In this document: positions 1 through 11,669 of the stretch, in pieces
Numbering within the stretch: the first letter of the stretch is position 1
Layout of the letters: each line of letters begins with the position of its first letter
Assembly (NCBI RefSeq): GCF_004210375.1
Contig: NW_027467782.1
Span: 37,561,771 to 37,625,770 of the forward strand
DNA from: Tachypleus tridentatus
Taxonomy: Eukaryota > Arthropoda > Merostomata > Xiphosura > Limulidae
Reading direction: 5' to 3'
DNA length: 64,000 bases
Position numbers and translations under genes: made by a program
Notes under the pieces: generated by a model
Databases searched by the model: none
What the model was told of the DNA's origin: nothing
Seen by the model: only the letters and a program-made list of their open reading frames with translations

Positions 1-170
1 TCAAACAGAATTTCTACCAAGTCCAGCAATATGAAAAGAGGCAGAAACTCATAGAAATATTAAACAATTCAGGTATTACGAAATGCTTGTTATTACTCAA
101 ATTGCTTTGAATTATTTTTTTAATATTGGAAATTATTGCAGTTTGCTACAAATGCAACAAAGAGGGACAT
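1..170. other. AT-rich sequence outside the left inverted-repeat arm
   Basis: No gene, SINE or tandem repeat is visible. Homology with the right arm starts at position 171, so this is the flank just outside the arm. Confidence 0.5.
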
Positions 171-198
171 GACTGGTGAAAGTAATGTTAGGTTCAAT

Positions 199-478
199 TG
201 TTTTTTTGTTGTTTTTGAATTTCGCACAGAGCTACTCGAGGGCTATCTGCGCTAGCCGTCCCTAATTTAGCAGTGTAAGACTAGAGGGAAGGCAGCTAGT
301 AATCACCACCCACCTCCAACTCTCAGGATACTCTTTTACCAACGAATAGTGGTATTGACCGTAACATTATAACGACCCCACGGCTGAAAGGGCGAGCACG
401 TTTGATGCGATCGGGATTCGAGCCCGCGACCCTCGGACTACGAGTCGAACGCTTTAACACGTTTGGCCATGCCGGGCC
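199..478 (-). mobile_element. SINE-A copy inside the left arm
   Basis: tRNA-derived SINE in reverse orientation: tRNA-like head with a B box (GGTTCGANTCC type) at the right end, long conserved body, and a CAAA-type tail at the left. It is flanked by a 12-bp target duplication GTTAGGTTCAAT at 187-198 and 479-490. The same insertion with the same duplication is present in the right arm at 59043-59321, so it predates the arm duplication. Confidence 0.9.
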
Positions 479-490
479 GTTAGGTTCAAT

Positions 491-2264
491 AAATCACGTT
501 GTTTGAAGAAGTTTATTTACGTTAACATAATATCTGATAAAACAGATATTAAAAATATGTTATACTGTGTTACTTACTAAATTTTTTTCTGAAAACTTAA
601 AACAAAGATGTTCCAGAATTGTATGTTTGATGTTAAAAAAAAACCTAATTTTAGGGACAAAGAAAAATAACTTTTTTGTTTTATTTTTATATACGTATTA
701 CGTATTGTTAGATTTAGTTCGACTGACTTTATGTGTCAGTTAAACAAAGTTCAGCTATTAAAACATCTCAACATTTCCGATAAAAATAGACGTAAAACAC
801 TGTAAACATTTTATGTTTTTGGGGTTTTTACAGTAGAAATACAATATATACATAGATTTTATCTAAAATTGTAAACTAAAATAGAATGACTAGAGCTGAC
901 AGGAACATTTCATATGTTACGTTGTTTAATTACACATTTTGTTTTATCTAAAATTGTAAACTAAAATAGAATGACTAGAGCTGACAGGAACATTCCATAT
1001 GTTACGTTGTTTAATTACATATTTTGTTCGACTTGCAAAGCAGAAATTCGCCGAGTAATTTCATTACTAACTGAACTATATAAACAAGAATTATTTAAAC
1101 ACACACAACAGAGAAATATTATGACAGGGGATTCATGGTTTCATAATAGGGTGAATTCGGTTTGTCGGTTGATGGTATTAGCTTCTGCTGGTACATTTGG
1201 ATTGTGAGTAGCTTCAGTTCGTATTCCGAGCCAGCTGGCTGCTTTCCGGTTTATGATCTAGGCTCGCCAGACGAAAAATCGCAGGCTATTGCATATAGAT
1301 CTCGTTTTTGATGTCCATTTTCGTTATTTTCCAGAGGGATGAAACACGAAAGAACGACAACATAAAAGTGAAGTCCGGCCTCATTTGTGACAATAATAGT
1401 TTTGTGCTTTTGACACTAACAGTGTCTGCCACTTATAATATCGTAAGCTGGTGTTTTCCGTATCCAGAATTGTGCAAGTTCACACATATCTTCTCAATAA
1501 CACGGACCAATTAAAGCTAGAATTTTTATGTTACGATAGCATGAATTCAGTAAATTAATTTAGAGTATTTGTCTTTCCGTTATGTCACCAAATATTAACA
1601 CAGTTAACAGACCTTCACACCGTACATGTTGTGATCGTCCGTAAGTTAAAAGTATCTCAACCCTTTTACTCAAACTCTATTATACTGATATATGATGGAT
1701 TAACTAACACATTGATGGTTAAATGTGGTAAGTACATGTGTCTATATAAAATATGTGTTATTTTTAGAATAATTCATTTATAATAACTTGAGGAAGTACA
1801 CAAAGAAACAAAACAAAACATGAACAATATGTGAAGTAAACAAGTGTAATAACATAACAACTAAGGCTGACGGTCGGAAACATACCAGAATCTATTAAAT
1901 GTTTTACATACATATATACTATTGATAAATTATAAATAAAGTTGAACCTCAATGAAAAACAAAATCATTGTTTATTACAACCCTTGTCTTTTCAGAAAGT
2001 TCATTTCGCTCAGAACATTAAAGAACATTAAAAAGGCAGTAAGCTAACAGAACTCGTCGTCAACTCTTTGGCTACTCTTGAGTGATCTGTTGATGTATAT
2101 GACTGTCACACTTAGTGTAGCCACGGCTACAAGAAGAAGTTATGAACATATTTTTTTAAAGTAACGGATGAAAATAATTAGTTTTTGAAACTGATAAAAT
2201 GGAGGCAGAATACAAAAGAACAAATTACAATAAAGTCAAGACTAAGTAATAATGTGAAGTTAAA
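491..2264. other. Non-coding arm sequence with a small tandem duplication
   Basis: AT-rich sequence shared with the right arm. An approximately 85-bp block containing GAATGACTAGAGCTGACAGG occurs twice at about 858-1030, and three times in the right arm (about 58375-58620). Short open frames here (for example 1764-1952 on the minus strand) recur in the other arm only because the DNA is duplicated. They show no recognisable protein features. Confidence 0.6.
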
Positions 2265-2936
2265 GTGTGTGTGTTTTGTTTTAACAAAGTCACATCGGGA
2301 TATCTGTTTTGTTTTAACAAAGTCACATTGGGATATCTGTTTTGTTTTAACAAAGCCACATTGGGATATCTGTTTTGTTTTAACAAAGTCACATCAGGAT
2401 ATCTGTTTTGTTTTAACAAAGCCACATCGGGATATCTATTTTTTTTTAACAAAGCCACATCAGGATATCTATTTTCTTTTACCAAAGCCACATCGGGATA
2501 TCTGTTTTGTTTTAACAAAGTCACATCAGGATATCTGTTTTGTTTTAACAAAGACACATCGGGATACCTGTTTTGTTTTAACAAAGTCACATCGGGATAT
2601 CTGTTTTGTTTTAACAAAGCCACATCAGGATATCTGTTTTCTTTTAACAAAGTCACATTGGGATATCTGTTTTGTTTTAACAAAGCCACATCGGGATATC
2701 TGTTTTGTTTTAACAAAGCCACATCGGGATATCTGTTTTCTTTTAACAGAGTCACATCAGGATACCTGTTTTCTTTTAACAAAGCCACATCGGGATATCT
2801 GTTTTCTTTTAACAAAGCCACATCGGAATATCTGTTTTCTTTTAACAAAGCCACATCGGGATATCTGTTTTCTTTTAACAGAGTCACATCAGGATACCTG
2901 TTTTGTTTTAACAAAGCCACATCGGGATATCTATTA
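2265..2936. repeat. 33-bp minisatellite, about 20 copies
   Basis: The unit is CACATCGGGATATCTG plus TTTTGTTTTAACAAAGC. Because 33 is a multiple of 3, several frames on both strands stay open (an 11-residue peptide repeat), which is a side effect and not a gene. The unit closely matches the 3' body of the adjoining SINE-B unit (2937-3015), so the array looks like an amplified SINE tail. The right arm has only about 6 copies (56938-57125). Confidence 0.9.
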
Positions 2937-3015
2937 AGCCATCTGAGAGGAATTGAACTCCTGATTTAAGCGTTGTAAATCTAGACTTACCGCTGTACCA
3001 GCGAGTGAGGGGCTG
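2937..3015 (-). mobile_element. SINE-B head (tRNA-like) joined to the minisatellite
   Basis: Reverse complement of a tRNA-like unit with an A-box-like stretch (TGGTACAGCGG) and a B-box-like stretch (GTTCAATTCC). It is the family with an anticodon-loop-like TTTACAA seen also at 4481, 24665, 47415 and 63372. Its 3' body runs straight into the 33-bp array. Confidence 0.8.
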
Positions 3016-3480
3016 AAGTTAAAGTCTCTACTATGTAACTAGATTCTTATATGAAATAAGTTTGGGCACGTTCATGTATTTTATTCAACTGGAATTCAGA
3101 AATGATTTTTTGTCTTTTCAAAAGATCAGTAAAGCATAGTATTATATTAACTTTAAAAGTGAACCAGTACCTTGTCGCTATATTTAGACATGTTTACAGC
3201 TAAAGCAAAACAAGAACTGTTATTTCTATCTGTAGAAAACCAACAAGAATTTTAAGCAATGTTCACCTATTGTTATACTACTACGAAAGGACAGAAAGTT
3301 TAATGTATTTAAGAGAAAATGTCCTACATGGTCGCTGATGAAAAGCAGAATTTTGTTTTGAAATGTTACGATATGTTATAAGATTTATCAAAAAAAATGG
3401 CCATCTGAGGATTTTTTGGTTTGTTTGGAATTTCGAGCAATGCTACACGATGCTGGTATGGATGTAAGTCTAAAATAATA
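3016..3480. other. AT-rich spacer within the left arm
   Basis: Shared with the right arm (about 56405-56845). I see no coding potential or repeat in it. Confidence 0.5.
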
Positions 3481-3485
3481 TAAAT

Positions 3486-4235
3486 AAATAGCCCTAGTGA
3501 ACATATTGGATGTTAGTGTAAAATATTATATATAAATAGCCTTAGTGAACTCGTTGGATGTAAGTCCAAAATATTATACATAAATAACGTAGTGAATACA
3601 TTGGATGTAAGTTTAAAATAACATAAATAAATAGCCTTAGTGAACACATTGGATGTAAGTCTAAAATAATATAAATAAATAGCCTTAGTGAACACATTGG
3701 ATGTAAGTCTAAAATAATATAAATAAATAGCCCTAGTGAACATATTCGATATTAGTGTAAAATATTATATATAAATAGCATTAGTGAACTCATTGGATGT
3801 AAGTCCAAAATAATATAAATAAACAGCCTTAGTGAACACATTGGACGTAAAGCTAAAATATTATATATAAATAGCCTCAGTGAACTCGTTGGATGTAAGT
3901 CCAAAATATTATATATAAATAACGTAGTGAATACATTGGATGTAAGTTTAAAATATTGTATATAAATAACGTAGTGAATACATTGGATGTAAGTTTAAAA
4001 TATTGTATATAAATAACGTAGTGAATACATTGGATGTAAGTTTAAAATATTATAAATAAATAACGTAGTGAACACATTGGAAGTAAGTTTAAAATATGAT
4101 ATATAAATAACGTAGTGAATACATTGAATGTATGTTTAAAATATTATAAATAAATAACGTAGTAAATACATTGGATGTAAATTTAAAATCACATATATAA
4201 ATAATGAAGTCAACATATTGGATGTAAGTGAAAGA
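3486..4235. repeat. 48-bp satellite, about 15 copies
   Basis: Unit of about 48 bp with the core GAACACATTGGATGTAAGT followed by AT-rich TATTATATATAAATA. The period is a multiple of 3, which leaves spurious repetitive open frames (16-residue repeat) on the minus strand. The right arm has about 8 units (56013-56402). Confidence 0.85.
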
Positions 4236-4261
4236 CGCATAATGGGTGAAAAATTAAGCTT

Positions 4262-4375
4262 TCTTTCTTTCTTTGTTTGAGATAAAGCTTTCTGCAACCT
4301 GTTCACCACGGGTATCAAAATCCGGTTTCTAGCGCTATAAGTCCGTAGACATTCCGCAGTTCCACTGAGGGGTGA
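4262..4375 (-). mobile_element. SINE-C copy in the left arm
   Basis: tRNA-like SINE in reverse orientation. Read on the minus strand it begins CCCCTCAGTGGAACTGCGGA, with an anticodon-loop-like CTTATAA and a B-box-like region TTTCGATACCCG. The partner copy lies at 55868-55985 in the right arm. Confidence 0.75.
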
Positions 4376-4480
4376 AATTCTACGAATATAGCTTTAAAAA
4401 TAAGAGAACATTACAAACAATCATATAGCATTACAAACCATCATATAACATTACAAACAATTATATAACAATACAAACCA

Positions 4481-4590
4481 TCCCGTTAGTACAGCGGCAA
4501 GTCTCCGGATTTATAACGCTAAAGTCAGGGGTTCGATTCCCCTCGGTGGGCTCAGCAGACAGCCTCATGTGGCTTTGTTATAAGAAAACA
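4481..4590 (+). mobile_element. SINE-B copy just inside the left arm
   Basis: tRNA-like head with A box (TAGTACAGCGG) and B box (GGTTCGATTCC), then GCTCAGCAGACAGCC and a body ending in TTATAAGAAAA. It is not shared with the right arm, so it sits at or just beyond the inner arm boundary. Confidence 0.8.
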
Positions 4591-4681
4591 CCCTAAATGT
4601 TTGATCTTTTTTAGCTAGAAATTAAAACATTTCAAACTTAAGTTACTTTTAGAGTATAAGTTTATACAAACCTTTCATAAA

Positions 4682-5600
4682 CGAACCAGTTTGTTTATTA
4701 CCTGTCCTTCTATGACTAGTGGGAAGCTTCATGGTTTATAACCTGCCCTTCTATGACTAGTGGAAAGCTTCATGGTTTATTACCTGTCCTTCTATGACTA
4801 GTGGAAAGCTTCATGGTTTATAACCTGCCCTTCTATGACTAGTGGAAAGCTTCATGGTTTATTACCTGTCCTTCTATGACTAGTGGAAAGCTTCATGGTT
4901 TATTACCTGTCCTTCTATAACTAGTGGAAAGCTTCATGGTTTATTACCTGTCCTTCTATGACTAGTGGAAAGCTTCATGGTTTATAACCTGCCCTTCTAT
5001 GACTAGTGGAAAGCTTCATGGTTTATTACCTGTCCTTCTATGACTTGTGGAAAGCTTCATGGTTTATAACCTGTCCTTCTATGACTAGTGGAAAGCTTCA
5101 TGGTTTATAACCTGTCCTTCTATGACTAGTGGAAAGCTTCATGGTTTATTACCTGTCCTTCTATGACTTGTGGAAAGCTTCATGGTTTATAACCTGTCCT
5201 TCTATGACTAGTGGAAAGCTTCATGGTTTATTACCTGTCCTTCTATGACTAGTGGAAAGCTTCATGGTTTATTACCTGTCCTTCTATAACTAGTGGAAAG
5301 CTTCATGGTTTATTACCTGTCCTTCTATGACTAGTGGAAAGCTTCATGGTTTATAACCTGCCCTTCTATGACTAGTGGAAAGCTTCATGGTTTATTACCT
5401 GTCCTTCTATGACTTGTGGAAAGCTTCATGGTTTATAACCTGTCCTTCTATGACTAGTGGAAAGCTTCATGGTTTATAACCTGTCCTTCTATGACTAGTG
5501 GAAAGCTTCATGGTTTATTACCTGTCCTTCTATGACTTGTGGAAAGCTTCATGGTTTATAACCTGTCCTTCTATGACTAGTGGAAAGCTTCATGGTTTAC
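4682..5600. repeat. 41-bp satellite with a 9-unit higher-order repeat
   Basis: About 22 copies of a 41-bp unit containing CTATGACTAGTGGAAAGC. Variant units recur exactly 369 bp (9 x 41) apart: CTATAACTAG near 4914 and 5283, and TGACTTGTGG at 5041/5410 and 5164/5533. A 9-unit block has therefore been duplicated as a whole. Confidence 0.9.
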
Positions 5601-5714
5601 GAAGTTAAATTCGTCGACTGAGCCTTCAGCAGATACTTCAAAAATAATCCGTTGTTTGTCTCTGTGCTAAGTGAAACAAACCTCCAATGTTTATGTAGCC
5701 AATGTGTTTTAAAA

Positions 5715-6060
5715 TTGAGACAGTATTTGTTGTTGTTGTTTATCTAGTTGTCTGACAGGATTTGTTGTTGTTGTTTATCTACTTGTCTGGCAGTATTTGT
5801 TGTTGTTGTTTATCTAGTTGTCTGACAGGATTTGTTGTTTCTCTAGTTGTTTGACAGTATATATTTCTTGTTGTTGTTTCTCTTGTTCTCTGACAGTATT
5901 TGTTGTTATTATTTATCTTGTTGTATATATTTGTTGTTGTTTATCTAGTTGTATATATTTGTTGTTATTATTTATCTCGTTGTGTATATTTGTTGTTATT
6001 TATCTAGTTCTATGTATTTGTTGTTGTTTAGCTAGTTGTATATATCTATTGTTGTTGTGC
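5715..6060. repeat. TTG-rich degenerate tandem repeat
   Basis: Irregular repeats built from TTGTTGTTGTTTATCTAGTTG with occasional TCTGACAG. Any open frame across it is low-complexity (Cys/Leu/Val/Tyr runs) and not a convincing gene. Confidence 0.8.
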
Positions 6061-7675
6061 TGAAACCTACAAAGTGAGTTACCTGCTTTCTGTCCAGTGC
6101 GGGAAGTTGAAAACTGGATATTGATGTTGCATAGTAATTTTTCAAACTTACCATTGACACACTGAGGGAAAAACTCACTGGTTTCAACGTAAATGATAAA
6201 AAATATGTTTCTCTAATGTATTTGTATTTTGATGTAAGATATTGTTCTTTGAATGTATATTTACAACATTCTTGTATATTGACAGCACATCGTAGTTATA
6301 AATATTGCTGTTTGTTTTGTAATGTCTGTTTAGACACAGAAAAGTTATACTAAAAACAACACTATAAATGTCCACCAGGGGCGATCCATTTTTTTATCAT
6401 TCAATTTTGACACTCTACGTTCTCAAATTGGTGAAAACTACCAAAATTCACAGGTGTTACATTTAAGGGTTAGTATAAATTTAAAAAACAACAACAACGT
6501 AATTTTACTTGTATAATTATATGCCTTATCAGTTTTCTAAACTCTTTTTCTTCCAACTTAAACGTTTCAAAACGTTTAAGACAAGAAATATTAACTCTGG
6601 AGAAAACAAAACCAAAGAATGCAACATAAAGATTTCAACTTTGCAATACAATAATTATTACTTTATTCTATTGAATGCATAACAATCAAATTTGAGCATT
6701 TCGTATTACTTTAGTGGCACATCGGATCGTCCATAATTAGGCAACAGTGGAGAAGTAATAGAATCATATAAATAACAACGTGTTGAGCATTTGAGTCACG
6801 AGAGATCAGACCAGAAGAACCGAAACTGTGGACGTAGCTTAGTTTGTCTAGCAAGCCAGAATGTTAATACACCGGCTTAATATTCGAATCCCTTCATCAT
6901 AAAACTACGTCATGACTTTGAAGTGATGACAGTAAGACCGACAATCGAACCCTACTATTCCTTTAAAGTAACCTAAGAGTTGGAGATGTGTGTTGTTGAT
7001 CAGCTGTCTTCACTCCAGTGTATCTGTTGAGTATTATGGATAACGCAGATAACTCTCGATTTTAATACCTTAAACAAGTAAAAAAATTAAATACAGGCAA
7101 AGTTTCAAGTACAGTTAAATAATCTCTCACGTGAGGGGACGCAGACGAACCACAACATTTCTCAGTGAGGGTGGGAATTCTCAAAACTTCCTCTTTATAA
7201 ACTAAACTCCCGCAAGTTCGTTTACGTTTGCGTTTAACTCTCGATTAACTTCATGCTAATATTTAAACATATAAGAAAGATAATTTTGAAAAATGTAAAA
7301 TACAAAATTTATGGATGTTAAAAAATAAAGTTCAATGTGTTAATCCTCCATCTTTTCTTTATGACCAGCATCTTTTGGAATTACAAGAGAAAGCTTGTGA
7401 ATAATAATAATTTCAAGTCGTACCTTGTGATATATGTATAACAGCGTGATATCTCCCTCATGAGCGTATATTTATAATATTGTTTTACCTTTTGCTGTTT
7501 CTTCTTCAAACTTTGCTTTGCTCACACTTGTTTCACTTAAGTGGACTGCAAAACGTAAAATACTGAAATCATTTTAATGTAAACTGTAAGTAGAACTCTT
7601 AATACTAGAAATATTTATGGATTTTAAAATAAATCTTGATAAAGAATTCTTTAATCCTTAATCCTACCGATCCAG
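6061..7675. other. AT-rich intergenic DNA with a possible worn SINE
   Basis: No coding exon recognised. Positions about 6830-7010 contain faint SINE-A-like pieces (a TTCGAATCCC-like box, then AACCTAAGAGTTGGAGATG). It may be an old copy, but I could not delimit it. Confidence 0.35.
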
Positions 7676-7677
7676 TT

Positions 7678-7833
7678 GTTATTTTTTGCTCTTTGCACAA
7701 TAAGAAACGTCCGAAAATAAGCATTTCTTGAACATCAAGAAAATATGTAGAAATTATTGCTCTTTGCACAATGAGAAACGTCCGAAAATGAGCATTTCTT
7801 GAACAGCAAGATAAATATGTAGAAATTAGTACA
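7678..7833. repeat. Two-copy tandem duplication of about 77 bp
   Basis: The block containing GAAACGTCCGAAAATGAGC and ATTTCTTGAACAGCAAGA occurs twice back to back with a few substitutions. Confidence 0.7.
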
Positions 7834-7904
7834 AGATGTGCATAACAGATGGCAGCACGCATGAAAGATAAGCACGTTAAACGTTTGTTGATTAATTTGG
7901 AATT

Positions 7905-8030
7905 AAGCACAAGCTACCAAATGGGTAAGCTGTGCTCTGCCTACCACGGGAATCGAAGCCCAGTTTCTAGCGGTGTGAATCCACAGACATACCGCTATGC
8001 TGTTGGGGCACGTTGGTTAATTGTCAAGCC
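7905..8030 (-). mobile_element. SINE-C-like copy, reverse orientation
   Basis: Minus-strand reading shows CAGCATAGCGGTATGTC (A-box region) and a B-box-like region near CGATTCCCGTGG. The short open frame running across it (7849-8106) is therefore SINE-derived and not a gene. Confidence 0.65.
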
Positions 8031-8991
8031 CAAAGCAATGAAGTGGACGAACCGTTTGCAGTTTTTCCTACTCAGGGATTCAGAAACCCAAATTTTACCA
8101 TTATAAATTGTCAACCCATCGAAGAGTGAAACTCATTTGTTGTATGAAGTCTATAAAAGTTAAGGTATGAACAACACGAGTGTCAAAAAAATTAAATAAG
8201 AGAGTAATCGATTTAATAAAAGTTGTATTTTTTTGTCTTAATAAAATGTATTTATTTATTTGTCAAACCTAATACATCCATATAATTCATTAATACTATG
8301 ATGTACAATAACTTAACGTCTAAATATAATTTGTTTGATAACTATTTTTGACATCTCCGAGATTTGAATTTGTGTCTTACAACAAAGGTGAATAAGAAGA
8401 CATTCGAGTAGAGCCCGTTCATAAGTTAGTGTTTTAACCTCTGTGAGACTGTAAGAATACAACAACCTTACTTAAACAAATATTCATATCACTAATGAAA
8501 TAAATAAACCAACATAAGAAATACACGTTTCAGTTGTTTTTTCTGAAACAATGAGAGAAAAATATGTCTAGAAATAATGTATTTTCTGTTGCTAATTGTA
8601 CACTTATTGTGTTGTGGCTTGTACAACGTGCTTCCAATTTATCTGCTTCTTTAATTTTGTCTATTTAATACTGAGTTAATAGCATCCTTCAAATTGAAGC
8701 TCATAAACGGATAATTTATTACGACTTCCATGCACTCATGAAGAATAGAATCTTTATGGAGAAATAAAATAATGTTTCAAGAAACTGTTTGACCTCTAAA
8801 ACCGGATTATGATCCTATTACGATCAGTATCAAAATCAGTAAAAAAGCTTCATTAAAATAACTTAGTATCTAACAACTAATCTTAGATTCAGTCAAGAAA
8901 GGTTTCACTTTGTTCTGTATTCACAACAGAGTGAAACTATCGAGAAATTCACATTTCTGCAACTTGTTGTTGTTGTCATACCAGTTCTAAC
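8031..8991. other. AT-rich non-coding sequence up to the gap
   Basis: I see no exon, repeat array or transposon signature. Confidence 0.45.
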
Positions 8992-9491
8992 NNNNNNNNN
9001 NNNNNNNNNNNNNNNNNNNNNNNNNNNNNNNNNNNNNNNNNNNNNNNNNNNNNNNNNNNNNNNNNNNNNNNNNNNNNNNNNNNNNNNNNNNNNNNNNNNN
9101 NNNNNNNNNNNNNNNNNNNNNNNNNNNNNNNNNNNNNNNNNNNNNNNNNNNNNNNNNNNNNNNNNNNNNNNNNNNNNNNNNNNNNNNNNNNNNNNNNNNN
9201 NNNNNNNNNNNNNNNNNNNNNNNNNNNNNNNNNNNNNNNNNNNNNNNNNNNNNNNNNNNNNNNNNNNNNNNNNNNNNNNNNNNNNNNNNNNNNNNNNNNN
9301 NNNNNNNNNNNNNNNNNNNNNNNNNNNNNNNNNNNNNNNNNNNNNNNNNNNNNNNNNNNNNNNNNNNNNNNNNNNNNNNNNNNNNNNNNNNNNNNNNNNN
9401 NNNNNNNNNNNNNNNNNNNNNNNNNNNNNNNNNNNNNNNNNNNNNNNNNNNNNNNNNNNNNNNNNNNNNNNNNNNNNNNNNNNNNNNNNNN
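8992..9491. other. Assembly gap (500 N)
   Basis: Exactly 500 undetermined bases, a conventional placeholder length, so the true distance is unknown. Continuity across this point rests on scaffolding only. Confidence 1.
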
Positions 9492-11665
9492 CAAATTACC
9501 AGAGCAGTTCCTAAAAATTAAAGATATAAGTACCTATCAATTAATATACATACAAACATGTACACACTTGTTTAGGCACACTTTCCCAGTTTGAATGATT
9601 TAATATTTCTTAACTCTTTTCTGTCTTCAATCTAATAAAACCTTATTTCTTCATCTTCTAACCACACTACAACATTGAAAACTCATTCTCATCTGTGAAA
9701 TATGTATTTGAAAATATCAATACACTAGTTAATTCCATCCAGAACACAAACAAAATCAATTTAACTTGAGAAATACCAACTAAAATATTATTCAAAACAT
9801 TGCCAAAAGCAATTTACTACTGTCTTACTAATATTAAAGTATATAACTACAACTACATGAAAGTGTAATTCTGAGAATGAAACAAATTATCAATCACTTT
9901 CAACTATAAAACCTGAGTTTGAATACAATATAAAATTCTTATAATATATTTAAACTGCTATAAGTTGCACTAACATTACAGTTAAAAAAAACTATTACTA
10001 ATATAAATTTCTAAATGTTAAAATGAGACACATCTTAATACAACAAATAGAAATACAATTAGCCACATTGCACAGATGTTTAACTTGCATTTATTTCCAC
10101 ATAAAACAAATATTCTAACAAAATGTATTAAGTAACATTAAATTATCTTATAATAATACTGTTCTGAAACTTTATGTGCACTTCATTTTAAAAGATATAA
10201 ACAAAAGGCAGGTGGAAATATACTTCAGTCAACATTTTGAAGTAATACATATTAAAAGCTTATCAAAGTGTTAAAAAGGTCTAACATTAATAAGTCATAC
10301 AACATGGTAAGTTTATTTATTGTTTTGAGTATGGTAAAGTTCAGCCCTAACTCAATTAAACCAAAAAATATACATAAATTACAGTGATAATTTATTTCTT
10401 TATAGCAGAAAGGATGTATGCAAAATAAATGATTAACAAATGTCAGGCCTAAGACAAATGGACTTAGAATTTTGGTGTGTGTGATAGGAGTTCTTTTGTA
10501 TTACTCTAGTATTTAAAGAAGTACTGTTACAATAATTATATTAATTTTATTGCAAATGTTTTGTGGGGCTCTTTTAGCTAAAATTAATGAACACCAATTA
10601 ACCAGTCATATTTCCTAAGTAACACTCTCTTATATTTTTGTTCTCAGAAGAATAACAAACCTGATTATTCTTTCTGATTCTAAACATGTTTCAATATGTT
10701 TCTTGTTGAAAGTTGTAAAGCTGTTTGATATATTTCTGCTCATAAAGGACAATGTAACTCAATATGGGTTTTAGATAAATTTACTAAGTAATGGAACTGT
10801 TGCTTCATTATGGGTCTGTATTATATCTGTATCTTAAATATTTCTTGGGAAAGAAAGTAGTTTTTCTAACCTGATCTGGTACAGATTTAATAAAACTTCA
10901 TTACTCTAACTCAAGTAGGATATAGTAATAACACTGAGGTACAATACAAAGTATACAAAAGGCCAACACTAAAATAAGTATTTAACTTTGAATGAAATAC
11001 CTGTATTCTTTGAACTTTCTGGGTGAATTATTTTAACATATTTAATTCATTTTATTATCATACTGTACCATTAAAAAATCTATCACAATACTCATTTTGA
11101 AACTGGTTGATATTTAAAAATGAATTTAACAGTTTGATAGAAATATAGAGAATAACTTGTAACATGGTATTCTAAGTTAGTTCAGCTTGTGAAATAGATT
11201 CTAAAATAATTTAATCAGCCTAAGTGGACTTTTAACATGAAGAGAACTGTCACATTTAATATACCACTGTAGACATCATAGTCTAGAGAATTCTTGTAGG
11301 TACATTTAACTTGTTTTAAATATATAATTTTAAAATAACTGGATTGCTTGCTGCATGTTATTTTCAAATTTATCACTAACAAATCACAGACATCTACTGT
11401 AGAAGAATCCTAAAACTTTGACGTATGTAGTTTCTGACTATGAGTTGAATGTTAAAATCTTCACAAGTATGCAGTGAAGTTAAAATGGTGATAGAAGCCA
11501 CATGTTTATTTGCTCTTTGGTTACTCTGTTTCAAAATCTGGAAAGTCTCACCTAAATACTAAAATTCATTAAATTCATATTTATTGTTACTCGTGACATA
11601 CACAACATGACTAGATAGTGGTGAGGCCCACGATAAACTAATGAAAAAAAATAAATAAGAGGCAG
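9492..11665. other. Strongly AT-rich non-coding sequence
   Basis: About 2.2 kb with stop codons dense in every frame and few repeats. Base composition differs from the SINE-rich parts, and it could be intron or UTR of a gene lying in or beyond the gap. No support beyond composition. Confidence 0.4.
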
Positions 11666-11669
11666 AGAA

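Larger units (their letters stand above)
171..4480 (+). repeat. Left arm of a large inverted repeat
   Basis: Read as reverse complement, this stretch matches about 55508-59349 almost base for base wherever I compared them: the outer SINE, the duplicated block near 860-1030, the non-repetitive 1.2-2.2 kb, the 33-bp minisatellite with its adjoining tRNA-like unit, the 48-bp satellite and the tRNA-like unit near 4262-4375. Homology begins at GACTGGTGA (171) and fades at about 4480 in a short 20-bp repeat. The arms differ mainly in tandem-repeat copy number. This is either a real inverted segmental duplication with a spacer of about 51 kb, or two alleles assembled head to head. Confidence 0.9.

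Noticed and set aside
1764-1952. A 62-codon frame conserved in both arms (also 57449-57637)
   Set aside because: The conservation is explained by the DNA duplication; the peptide is hydrophobic, AT-driven and has no known domain.
2185-2969. Long open frames on both strands (up to 250 codons) with an 11-residue repeat
   Set aside because: They exist because the 33-bp unit is a multiple of 3 and lacks stops. Frames are open on both strands and the unit derives from a SINE tail.
4682-5600. Regular direct repeats that might suggest a CRISPR array
   Set aside because: No unique spacers: the whole unit is repeated, and the window is eukaryotic.
8976-9494. Apparent 172-codon open frame
   Set aside because: It is almost entirely the run of N.
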